From Acidobacteriota bacterium (GTDB lineage Bacteria > Acidobacteriota > Thermoanaerobaculia > Multivoradales > JAGPDF01): 64,000 nt of DNA. A program made the position numbers and the translations under genes. Below, piece after piece: positions 54,665 through 64,000 of this stretch (its first letter is position 1; each line of letters opens with the position of its first letter). The stretch spans positions 1-64,000 of the forward strand of contig JACTMI010000009.1 of assembly GCA_014584695.1 (NCBI GenBank), read 5' to 3'. The notes under the pieces are model-generated. The model was not told the origin of the DNA and searched no databases. It worked only from the letters and a program-made list of their open reading frames with translations.

Positions 54665-55237
54665 TCAGTCGTGGTAGGAGAGCTGCTTGCGGACGCGGCG
54701 GTAGGTGCCGTCGCCGTTGTCCTCGAACAGGTGACAGTGGTCCAGCTCGCCGCCGTAGACGTGCAGGGTGATCGTCGTCGCCTCCGGCAGCGCGTTGCGC
54801 AGCACGTGGTACTCGAACGGCGGAATCAGCGCGCCCGAGGAGCCGGCGAGCGCGCGGACGCGGCCGCGCGGGGCGAACCGATAGCGTCCGTCGGCGTCGT
54901 CGACGCGCTCGAACTGGACGATCTCCATCTCGCCTTCGACCACCCCTTCGACGCACCAGATGCCGCCGTGGTCGTGGAGCGGCGTCCCCTGGCCCGGCCC
55001 CCAGGTCATCGCCACGACGCTGTAGTCGCGCTCCGGGTCGCGATGGAGGAGCCGGCGGGCGTAGGTGTCCTCGCGGGTGCGGCGGAAGCGCTCGGGCAGC
55101 CGGATCACGCGCTCCCGGATCAGCTCCGCCAGGGTGTGCTTGATCGCCGCGGCGGCCGCCTCGGCGCGACCGAGCTCGACCGCGCGGTCGAGGCGGGGGA
55201 TCAGCCGGTCGAGGCCGGTGTCGACGGAGGGCGCCAT
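54665..55237 (-). CDS. Cysteine dioxygenase
   Basis: This is a 190-residue cupin converting cysteine to cysteine sulfinate with Fe(II) and O2. Iron ligands are the two histidines in TPLHDHGG and the one in PPFEYHVLRN. The Cys in GGIWCVEG and the Tyr in LHVYGGELD sit where the mammalian Cys93-Tyr157 crosslink is; Tyr and Arg in TYARRLLHR correspond to substrate-binding Tyr58 and Arg60. These favour a true cysteine dioxygenase over a 3-mercaptopropionate one. The start MAPSVD at 55237 is chosen over a longer frame. Confidence 0.9.
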   Translation of the reverse strand: MAPSVDTGLDRLIPRLDRAVELGRAEAAAAAIKHTLAELIRERVIRLPERFRRTREDTYARRLLHRDPERDYSVVAMTWGPGQGTPLHDHGGIWCVEGVVEGEMEIVQFERVDDADGRYRFAPRGRVRALAGSSGALIPPFEYHVLRNALPEATTITLHVYGGELDHCHLFEDNGDGTYRRVRKQLSYHD

Positions 55238-55397
55238 GGCAGCTTCCCGGAGGGCCGAGAGACTACCAGAGCGGCCGTCGGGCTTCGCGCGCGAGCGGAC
55301 GCGCGGGCATTGCGCCACTGGCGAAAGTCAGGGGTCACCCTGGACTTCGGTCTCCCGGCCCGCCGCTAGAATGCTCCTGAACCCGGAGGGGGTGACG

Positions 55398-56810
55398 ATG
55401 TCTTCTCGTGAGTTGCTGGCCCGGGTCGCGCGGCACGCGGCGTCCTACCTGGAGTCGCTGCCGGAGCGCCCGGTCGGCCGGTCGGTGGCGGTGGCGGAGA
55501 TTCGGGACTTGCTGGGCGGCCCGCTGCCCGAGCGGGGAGCTCCGGACGGTGAGGTGATCGATCAGCTGCTCGCGGCCGAAGAGCGAGGCATCGTCGCCAC
55601 CGCCGGCCCGCGCTATTTCGGCTTCGTGGTCGGCGGCGCGCTGCCGGTCTCGCTGGCCGCCGACTGGCTGACTTCGACCTGGGACCAGAACGCCGGTCTC
55701 TATGTCCTCTCGCCCGCCAACGCGGTGTGCGAGGAGACCGCCGGCCGCTGGATCCTGGAGCTGCTCGGCCTGCCGACGGGGGCGAGCGCGGGCTTCGTGA
55801 CCGGTTGCCAGGCGGCCAACTTCTCGGCGCTCGCGGCCGCCCGTCACCAGGTGCTCGAGCGCGCCGGCTGGGACGTCGAGCGGCGCGGGCTGTTCGGCGC
55901 CCCCGAGATCGAGGTCGTGGTCGGCGAGGAGGCCCACGTCACCGTTCACACCGCCCTCCAGATGCTCGGCCTGGGGCGCGAGCGCGTCCACCGTGTCGCC
56001 GCGGACGAGCAGGGCAGGATGCGAGCCGACGCGCTCGCCGAGCGCTTGTCGAGCTTGGGCGCTGGCCCCAAGATCGTCTGCGCGCAAGCCGGCAACGTCA
56101 ACACCGGCGCCATCGATCCCATGGCCGAGATCGCCGAGCTGGCGCGCGCCCACGGCGCTTGGCTCCACGTCGACGGCGCTTTCGGGCTCTGGGCCGCGGC
56201 GAGCCCCGCGCTGGCCGAGCCGCTGGCCGGCTTCGAGCGCGCCGATTCGTGGGCCACCGACGCGCACAAGTGGCTCAACGTCCCCTACGACTCGGGGATC
56301 GTGATCTGCGCCCACCCGGAGACTCACCGCGCCGCGCTCACCGCCAGCGCGAGCTATCTCGTCCAGACCGAGGGCGCCGAGCGGGACCCCTTCGAATGGA
56401 CGCCGGAGTTTTCGCGCCGCGCGCGCGGCTTCGCGGTCTGGGCGGCGCTCGCGGCGCTCGGCCGTGGCGGCGTCCGCGAGCTGGTCGAGCGCGGCGTCGC
56501 GCTCGCCCGCCGCTTCGCGGAGCAGCTCGCCGGCGCGCCCGGCGTCGAGATCCTCAACGAGGTCGTGCTCAACCAGGTGCTGGTGCGCTTCGCGCCTCCC
56601 GGCGGCGGCGATGCGTCCGCCACCGACGCCTTCACCCGGGACACCATCCGCCGCGTGCAGGAAGAGGGGACCTGCTGGCTCTCCGGCACCCAGTGGCGGG
56701 GCCGGGCCGCGATGCGGATTTCGGTCTCCAACTGGTCGACCACCGAGGCCGACGTCGACCGCTCGGCGCGCGCCATCCTCGCCGCCGCCGGCCGCCCCGC
56801 CCCCTCCTGA
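55398..56810 (+). CDS. Group II PLP-dependent amino-acid decarboxylase
   Basis: This is a 470-residue fold-type I decarboxylase. Features are GPRYFGFVVGGALPVSLAADWL, AGFVTGCQAANFSALAAARH, the PLP Asp in WLHVDGAFGLWAAAS and the Schiff-base lysine in WATDAHKWLNVPYDSG. Substrates of the family include Glu, aromatic amino acids and cysteine sulfinate. The divergent neighbour is cysteine dioxygenase, so cysteine sulfinate (giving hypotaurine) is a reasonable but untested candidate. ATG at 55398 is preceded by CGGAGGGGG. Confidence 0.9.
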   Translation: MSSRELLARVARHAASYLESLPERPVGRSVAVAEIRDLLGGPLPERGAPDGEVIDQLLAAEERGIVATAGPRYFGFVVGGALPVSLAADWLTSTWDQNAGLYVLSPANAVCEETAGRWILELLGLPTGASAGFVTGCQAANFSALAAARHQVLERAGWDVERRGLFGAPEIEVVVGEEAHVTVHTALQMLGLGRERVHRVAADEQGRMRADALAERLSSLGAGPKIVCAQAGNVNTGAIDPMAEIAELARAHGAWLHVDGAFGLWAAASPALAEPLAGFERADSWATDAHKWLNVPYDSGIVICAHPETHRAALTASASYLVQTEGAERDPFEWTPEFSRRARGFAVWAALAALGRGGVRELVERGVALARRFAEQLAGAPGVEILNEVVLNQVLVRFAPPGGGDASATDAFTRDTIRRVQEEGTCWLSGTQWRGRAAMRISVSNWSTTEADVDRSARAILAAAGRPAPS

Positions 56811-57093
56811 GCGACGACGCCGCGAATTCTCCACACCCCTCGAGAAGAGAGCCGAAGCCGCCGTCAGCGAGCGAGCCGCGAGGCTCGCGACCGCGGTGGG
56901 GTGAGGCCAGCGGATTGACTCCGCTGGCCGAGGGGAGGGCGCGTGCCCTCCCCATGCAGATGAGACCCGCGTGCCCTCCGGCGCCAGACTGAGGCCAGCA
57001 GGAGCGAGCCGAAAGGCGAGCGACCGCGGCGGGGTGAGGCCAGCGGATTGACTCCGCTGGCCGAGGGGAGGGCGCGTGCCCTCCCCTGTTAGA
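56811..57093 (+). repeat. Three-hairpin intergenic repeats, units 6 and 7, between convergent genes
   Basis: Unit 6 (56871-56953) has hairpin A GCGAGCC-GCGA-GGCTCGC, then B and C. Unit 7 (57002-57086) has a modified A (GCC-GAAA-GGC) and the same B and C. In both, the loop of B is ATTGACT rather than ATTCACT. The gap separates the decarboxylase from the convergent HD-GYP gene and contains nothing else recognisable. Confidence 0.93.
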
Positions 57094-59046
57094 TCACCGC
57101 CGCAGGTCGTCGCCGCCCCCTTCGATCAGCGCCAGGAAGGCGTGGAAGAGCTGGGGATCCCACTTGCCGGCGGTCGTCTCGCGTTGCAGCAGCTCGAGCG
57201 CTTCGGCCCGCGACAGGCCCGGACGGTAGGCGCGCTCCGAGGTGAGGGCGTCGAAGGCGTCGACCACCGCGAGCAGGCGGGCGTCGAGCGGGATCGATTC
57301 CCCGACCAGTCCGCGAGGGTAGCCATGGCCGTCGAAACGCTCGTGGTGGAAGCGGATGCTGTCGAGCACCCGCTCGGCGGTGCGCAGCCGGCGGCAGATC
57401 TGGAAGCCGATCTCCGGATGCTCCATCACGCGCGCCCACTCGTCAGGATCGAGCTTGCCTGGCTTGTTCAGCAACGCCTCGGGCACCGCGACCTTGCCGA
57501 TGTCGTGCAACAGCCCGGCGATGCGCATGCGCGCCACTTCGTCGGCCCGCCAGCCGAGCTGCGCGGCGAGGCGCGCCGCGAGCTCGCCGACCCGCTGGCT
57601 GTGGCCGCGGGTCGAAGGGTCCTTGGCCTCGAGCGCGGCCGAGAGCGAGAGCACGACGCTCTCGTGGCCGATCAGGTCCTGGTGATAGAGGCGGAGGCGC
57701 AGCAGCGAGCGGACGCGGGCGAGCAGCTCGAGCCGGTGCACCGGCGAGATCAGCAGGTCGTCGGCGGCGGCGTCGAGGGCGCGCAGCCGCGCGCCGCTCT
57801 CCTCGTAGGCGGTGATCAGCACCACCGGCACGAACGTGCCCTCGGGATCGGACTTGATCTGCCGGCAGAGCTGCTCGCCGGTGAATCCCGGCATCCGCAC
57901 GTCGGCCAGCACCAGGTCGGGGCGCTCGCGCTGCCAGGCGTCGAGCCCCGCGCGGCCCGATGCGACCACCAGCGGCTCGTACCCGGCCGCTTCGAGCAGC
58001 TCGCGGTACAGCGAGCGGTTGGTCGCGCTGTCGTCGGCGATGAGCACCCTGCCACCGGTCTCGATCTCGGGCGCCGGCAGGATCAGCTCGAGCGGCGGTG
58101 TCGCGGGCAGGGCGTGCGCGGCGCCGAGGACGGCCGCCACGGTCCGCTCGCGAAAGCGGCCCCGCGTCGCTTCGAGCTGGAGCAGCGCCTCGGGATCCGG
58201 GCCGCCATCGGCGGCGGCGACGCGCGCGCGATCGAAGGCGTCGGCGGCGGCGACGATCTCGACCGCGAGCGGCAACGCCGATTCCGACAGGCCGGCCGGA
58301 AAGCCGCTGCCGTCCAGCCGCTCGTGGTGGTGGCGCAGCACCGGCAGCGCGCCGGCGAGCGATGGAATGGGCTCGAGGATGCGGGGTCCGAGCTCGACGT
58401 GCGCCCGGTAGAGCATCCGCTCCCCCTCGCTGAGCTGGCTCTCCGGACGGCTCAGCAGGGCGTCGGGAACTCCGAGCTTGCCGAGGTCGTGCAGGGCCGC
58501 GCCGAGCACCAGGTCGTGCAGCTCGCGGGCGGCGACGCCGAGCGCGCGCGCCGCGCCGGCGGACAGCGCGGCGACGCGCAGGGAGTGGTGCCGGCTGCGC
58601 GCGTCCTTGCCCTCGAGCAGCTCGACCATGCTGAACAGCACCGCCTCGGTGCTGTCGAGCTCGTCGCGCAGGCCGCGGATCCGGAGCAGCGACCGCAGCC
58701 GGGTCAGCAGCTCCATGCGGTGGAACGGCTTGTTGAGGAAGTCGTCGGCGCCGGCCTCGAAGCCGCGCACCTTGCTCTCGACGTCGGAGAGCGCGGTCAG
58801 CATCACCACCGGGACGAAACAGGTCGGCCGGCGGCTCTTGAGCCGGCGGCAGACCTCGAGGCCGTCGAGCCGCGGCATCATGATGTCGAGCAGCACGGCC
58901 TGCGGCAGCTCGCGCTCGACCTCGTCCAGCGCCGCCTCGCCGTGGGTGGCGAAGGCGACCTCGAAGCCCTCGTCCGAGAGGATCGCGCCCAGCAGCTCCA
59001 GGTTCTCGGGCTGGTCGTCGACGGCGAGGATGCGGGGCGCGCTCAC
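57094..59046 (-). CDS. Tandem REC-HD-GYP-REC-HD-GYP response regulator
   Basis: This is a 650-residue protein with a doubled architecture. Receiver 1 has D54 (VLLDIMMPRLDG) and K106 (FLNKPF). HD-GYP 1 has H186-D187 in AALHDLGK and HHERLDGSGFP, but its later DxFDAxxxxRpYR part is degenerate. Receiver 2 has D382 (VLADVRMPG) but Ser434 where the conserved Lys belongs. HD-GYP 2 is complete: GLLHDIGKVAVPEALL, HHERFDGHGYPRGL and VVDAFDALTSERAYRPG. It should hydrolyse c-di-GMP. GTG at 59046 overlaps the stop of the receiver gene upstream, so the signalling set is coupled. Confidence 0.93.
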   Translation of the reverse strand: MSAPRILAVDDQPENLELLGAILSDEGFEVAFATHGEAALDEVERELPQAVLLDIMMPRLDGLEVCRRLKSRRPTCFVPVVMLTALSDVESKVRGFEAGADDFLNKPFHRMELLTRLRSLLRIRGLRDELDSTEAVLFSMVELLEGKDARSRHHSLRVAALSAGAARALGVAARELHDLVLGAALHDLGKLGVPDALLSRPESQLSEGERMLYRAHVELGPRILEPIPSLAGALPVLRHHHERLDGSGFPAGLSESALPLAVEIVAAADAFDRARVAAADGGPDPEALLQLEATRGRFRERTVAAVLGAAHALPATPPLELILPAPEIETGGRVLIADDSATNRSLYRELLEAAGYEPLVVASGRAGLDAWQRERPDLVLADVRMPGFTGEQLCRQIKSDPEGTFVPVVLITAYEESGARLRALDAAADDLLISPVHRLELLARVRSLLRLRLYHQDLIGHESVVLSLSAALEAKDPSTRGHSQRVGELAARLAAQLGWRADEVARMRIAGLLHDIGKVAVPEALLNKPGKLDPDEWARVMEHPEIGFQICRRLRTAERVLDSIRFHHERFDGHGYPRGLVGESIPLDARLLAVVDAFDALTSERAYRPGLSRAEALELLQRETTAGKWDPQLFHAFLALIEGGGDDLRR

Positions 59047-59419
59047 GCGGCACCTCCGGGGATCAGGCGCCGGACCGCGGCGACGAAGGTCGCCGTGTCG
59101 AGCGGCTTCGGCAGATAGCCCGTGCACCCCGCGGCCAGGAAGCGCTCGCGGTCGCCCTGCATCGCGTGGGCGGTGAGGGCCGCGACCGGCACGCCGTGGA
59201 GCTCCGGGTGGGCGCGAATCTCGGCCAGCAGCTCGAGGCCGGAGCCGTCCGGCAGGTTCATGTCGAGCAGGACCAGCGCCGGCCGCTCGCCGGCGAGCAG
59301 GCGCCGGAACTCCTCGCGCTGGCGCGCGCGCGCGAGCCGGAAACCCGCTTCCTCGAGCAGGAACTCGACCAGCTCGAAGTTCTGGTCGTTGTCCTCGATC
59401 ACCCAGAGCATCTCGCCGC

Positions 59420-59423
<4 letters not shown>
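59043..59423 (-). CDS. Stand-alone receiver (CheY-like) protein
   Basis: This is a 126-residue single receiver domain: MLWVIEDNDQNFELVEFLLEEA at the start, LVLLDMNLPDGSGLELLAEI with the phosphoacceptor Asp, AALTAHAMQGDRERFLAAGC and YLPKPLDTATFVAAVRRLI with the conserved Lys. It lies between and overlaps both the hybrid kinase (ATGA at 59420-59423) and the HD-GYP protein (GTGA at 59043-59046). It probably shuttles phosphoryl groups between them. Confidence 0.93.
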
Positions 59424-61663
<2,240 letters not shown>

Positions 61664-61766
61664 CGGTTCCGGCCTCCTCGAAGCGACTGCGTCGCGCGGA
61701 TCATAGTCGACCGGCGCCGGATCCAGACGGCACCGGCGCCGTCGGCGAGCTCGCCCATTGGGGCGA

Positions 61767-62255
61767 TCAGGGCAGCGTCTGCGCCAGAACCTCGCGCTTG
61801 CGCGCCTCGCGCCAAGCGGCGAGGCGGGCGGCGAGCTCGGGATCGCCGAGGGCGAGGATCGCGGCCGCCAGCAGCCCCGCATTGGCGGCCCCCGCCTTGC
61901 CGATCGCCAGCGTCCCGACCGGCACGCCCTTGGGCATCTGCACGATGGCGAGCAGGGCGTCGAGGCCCTGGAGCGGTGAGGAGTCGATCGGGACGCCGAG
62001 TACCGGCAGCAGGGTCTTGGCCGCCAGCACCCCGGCGAGGTGCGCGGCGCCCCCCGCCCCCGCGATCAGCACGCGCAGGCCGCGCGCGGCCGCGCCGGTG
62101 GCGTACGCGAGGGCTTCTTCTGGAGTTCGGTGGGCGGAGAGGACCCGCGCCTCGCAGGCGACTCCCAGCTCCTCGAGGACCTTCTGGGCCTCGGCCATCA
62201 CCCCCCAGTCGTTCTTGCTGCCCATCAGGATGCCGACCCGCGGCGTGGCGTTCAC
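61767..62255 (-). CDS. purE: N5-carboxyaminoimidazole ribonucleotide mutase
   Basis: This is a 162-residue class I PurE that rearranges N5-CAIR to CAIR in purine synthesis. The family motifs are [56 protein letters not shown] and [23 protein letters not shown] at 62255 overlaps the murF stop (GTGA). No purK was seen nearby, although class I enzymes normally need it. Confidence 0.95.
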   Translation of the reverse strand: MNATPRVGILMGSKNDWGVMAEAQKVLEELGVACEARVLSAHRTPEEALAYATGAAARGLRVLIAGAGGAAHLAGVLAAKTLLPVLGVPIDSSPLQGLDALLAIVQMPKGVPVGTLAIGKAGAANAGLLAAAILALGDPELAARLAAWREARKREVLAQTLP

Positions 62256-63676
62256 GTTGCTCCCTCCAAGGCGTCGATCAGTCGTTCCATGCGCATGCCG
62301 CGCGAGCCCTTGACCAGCAGCACGTCGCCTTGCCTGAGCTCGAGCCCGGACGCCGCCGCGGCGCCGTCCTCGAAGCAGCGCGCTCGGGCGTTTCGACGCG
62401 CCGCAGCGGCGGCGAAGAGCGGGCCCACCAGCAGGGTCTCGGCCGCGCCCGCGGCGGCCACCGCGGCCAAGGCGGCGTCGTGCTCGGGCTCGGCCAGCGG
62501 CCCCAGCTCCAGCATGTCGCCGAGCGCGACGTGCAGCCGTGCGCCGCGCCGCGCGGCGAGCTCGCGGGCGGCGGCGAGCGACGCCGCGAGCGACTTCGGA
62601 TTCGAATTGTACGTGTCGTCGAGCACCAGCGCGCCGCCGAGCGCGAGCGGCCGCAAGCGACCCGGCACCGCCTCGACCGCGGCGAGCGCGGCGGCGGCGG
62701 CCGCGAGCTCGGCCCCCGTGGCCGGGCGGCCGACGAGCGCCAGCGCGCCGGCCAGGGCGGCCGCGACGTCGAGCGCGGCGTCCGCGCCGAGCAACGCGGT
62801 CTCCAGCTCGAGCTGGACCGGCGCCGCGGCGGTGAACGCCGGACCCAGCTCGAGCCGGAGTCGCGAGCGCCCGGAGGCGAGGGGCTCGCGGGCGAGCAGC
62901 CGGAGGTCGGAATCGGCGGCGAGGCCGAATGTCCGGCGCTCGGCGGCCGCTGTGGCCAGGCGGGCGACGAGCAGCGGCTCCTCGCGCGCGGTGATCGCGA
63001 CTCGACGCGCCGCCGCGAGCAGCGCGGCCTCCTCGTCCGCGATCGCGACCAGGTCGCCCAGCCGCTCGGAGTGCTCGACGCCGACGTTGAGCACCACCGC
63101 GACGTCGGGGCGGACGATCCGACCGAGCTCGGCGATCTCGCCGGGCACGCTGGTACCGCACTCGACCACCATCGCCTGGTGACGGGGCTCGAGCGACAGC
63201 AGGGTGAGCGGCACGCCGATCCGGTTGTTGAGGTTGCCGGCGGTGACCAGCGTGTCGCCGCACAGCGCCGCCACCGCCGCCGCGGCCAGCGTCTTGGTCG
63301 TCGTCTTGCCCGCCGCGCCGCCGATCGCCAGCGCCGGCGCGGGCCGCGCCGCGGCGACGCGCTCGACGTGCGCGCGCGCCAGCCGGCCGAGCGCGGCGAG
63401 CGTGTCGTCGACCTCGACCCGCGGACCCTCGATGCCGCGGTCCGTCAGGACCATGGGCAGCGCGCCGCGCTCTCGCGCCGCCGCGACGAAGTCGTGGGCG
63501 TCGTGGGTCTCGCCGAGCAGCGCGACGAAGAGGGCGCCGGGCCCGACCGCGCGCGAGTCGGTCGAGACGCCGCGGATCGCGGTCGCGCCGTCGACGCCGA
63601 ACGCGCGCCCGCCGGTCGCGGCGGCGATCTCGCCGACCGTGAAGGCGGCGCGGTTCGGGGGCAGCGGTGTGGCCAC
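62252..63676 (-). CDS. murF: UDP-MurNAc-tripeptide:D-Ala-D-Ala ligase
   Basis: This is a 474-residue Mur ligase that adds D-Ala-D-Ala to the cell-wall precursor. The N-terminal part is [19 protein letters not shown] followed by [18 protein letters not shown]. The ATP site is [10 protein letters not shown] (usually GSxGKT). [19 protein letters not shown] and [15 protein letters not shown] match the central domain, and [16 protein letters not shown] and [14 protein letters not shown] the C-terminal domain. Length is normal. No other mur genes are adjacent in this window. Confidence 0.95.
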   Translation of the reverse strand: MATPLPPNRAAFTVGEIAAATGGRAFGVDGATAIRGVSTDSRAVGPGALFVALLGETHDAHDFVAAARERGALPMVLTDRGIEGPRVEVDDTLAALGRLARAHVERVAAARPAPALAIGGAAGKTTTKTLAAAAVAALCGDTLVTAGNLNNRIGVPLTLLSLEPRHQAMVVECGTSVPGEIAELGRIVRPDVAVVLNVGVEHSERLGDLVAIADEEAALLAAARRVAITAREEPLLVARLATAAAERRTFGLAADSDLRLLAREPLASGRSRLRLELGPAFTAAAPVQLELETALLGADAALDVAAALAGALALVGRPATGAELAAAAAALAAVEAVPGRLRPLALGGALVLDDTYNSNPKSLAASLAAARELAARRGARLHVALGDMLELGPLAEPEHDAALAAVAAAGAAETLLVGPLFAAAAARRNARARCFEDGAAAASGLELRQGDVLLVKGSRGMRMERLIDALEGAT

Positions 63677-63692
63677 GCCGGCGAGCCTCGGC

Positions 63693-64000
63693 TCAGGGCG
63701 CGGCGCCCGCCGTCGGGCCGGTCGGAAGCATCAGCGGCGAGCCCGGCCCGAGCGGGACATCGAGCAGAATCCAGCCGACGAACAGGACGCTCCAGCCGAG
63801 CAGGAAGACGAGGGTGTAGGGGAGCATCGTCGCCACCAGGGTGCCGATGCCGGCCTTGGGCTCGTATTTCTGGAAGAAGGCGATGATCAGCGCGAAGTAG
63901 CTCATCATCGGGGAGATGACGTTCGAGACGCTGTCGCCGACCCGGTAGGCCCCCTGGGTCAGCTCGGGGCTGTAGCCGAGCAGCGCGAACATCGGCACGA
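63693..64000 (-). CDS. AbgT-family transporter, C-terminal part
   Basis: The last 100 or so residues of a membrane transporter are present; the gene continues beyond the window. [21 protein letters not shown] and [20 protein letters not shown] match the C-terminus of AbgT p-aminobenzoyl-glutamate transporters, in which the Asp and Asn of the DSVSN motif lie in the substrate site. It is the last gene before murF on the same strand. The start cannot be given. Confidence 0.88.
   Translation of the reverse strand, partial: VPMFALLGYSPELTQGAYRVGDSVSNVISPMMSYFALIIAFFQKYEPKAGIGTLVATMLPYTLVFLLGWSVLFVGWILLDVPLGPGSPLMLPTGPTAGAAP

Overview
The window is very GC-rich chromosomal bacterial DNA with strong third-position G/C bias, so long open frames appear on the antisense of almost every gene. 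The gene content is a Ser/Thr kinase with TPR-like repeats, an ECF sigma factor, fused ferredoxin-dependent 2-oxoacid oxidoreductase subunits, an archease-RtcB pair, a fungalysin-type secreted protease and many two-component and c-di-GMP proteins. This fits a heterotrophic Acidobacteriota-like lineage, perhaps Thermoanaerobaculia, but that placement is inferred from gene content only. No rRNA or tRNA gene was seen.

Layout. (1) 62-5009: a CRISPR array of 69 repeats of 36 nt and 68 spacers of 35-38 nt. It reads left to right and ends in a decayed repeat, and no cas gene lies in the window. (2) 5085-8560: a defence/stabilisation island with a decayed Phd-PIN toxin-antitoxin pair, a secreted small protein, an AAA/DUF4143 ATPase, and an intact VapBC pair whose promoter sits inside a perfect inverted repeat. 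An orphan plus-strand terminator follows. (3) 8887-20593: a LytS/LytTR two-component system, a CPBP protease, two VOC proteins, a class V aminotransferase with an APC permease, a nucleotidyltransferase-like two-gene module, a truncated copy of the aminotransferase fused by overlap to chrA, proC and a membrane protein. (4) 20594-21180: heptanucleotide arrays and a duplicated ~100-bp element. (5) 21181-34840: Ser/Thr kinase, archease-rtcB, NDH-2-like dehydrogenase, ECF sigma factor, serine biosynthesis (serC, serA, DUF1015), M28 peptidase, an N-formylglutamate amidohydrolase-like protein, and two overlapping GAPDH-family genes, the first without the catalytic cysteine. (6) 35165-49817: secreted M36 protease, ketosynthase, PPIase lipoprotein, cytochrome c with an apparent CTG start, RlmL-like methyltransferase, flavin reductase, LysM-FecR protein, ispG, a GAF-GGDEF cyclase and an aminotransferase. 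(7) 49818-56810: an Fe-S Rrf2 regulator divergent from a two-gene 2-oxoacid:ferredoxin oxidoreductase, then sulfite oxidase, cysteine dioxygenase and a divergent PLP decarboxylase. (8) 57094-64000: a four-gap-free signalling set (hybrid kinase, receiver, REC-HD-GYP-REC-HD-GYP), purE, murF and a partial AbgT transporter.

Functional links. The aminotransferase at 48558 plus the ferredoxin-linked oxidoreductase could oxidise amino-acid-derived 2-oxoacids. Cysteine dioxygenase, sulfite oxidase and a decarboxylase form a cysteine-sulfur oxidation cluster. The GGDEF and HD-GYP proteins give opposing c-di-GMP activities. Three intergenic clusters (34.9, 53.3 and 56.9 kb) carry seven copies of a three-hairpin repeat element with a compensatory stem change.

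Most notable observations: two CRISPR spacers that differ only at synonymous positions of one inferred phage peptide; the catalytically dead GAPDH paralogue coupled to a normal one; a CTG start overlapping a TGA stop behind a good Shine-Dalgarno; and one substitution that may have removed both an antitoxin stop and a toxin start.
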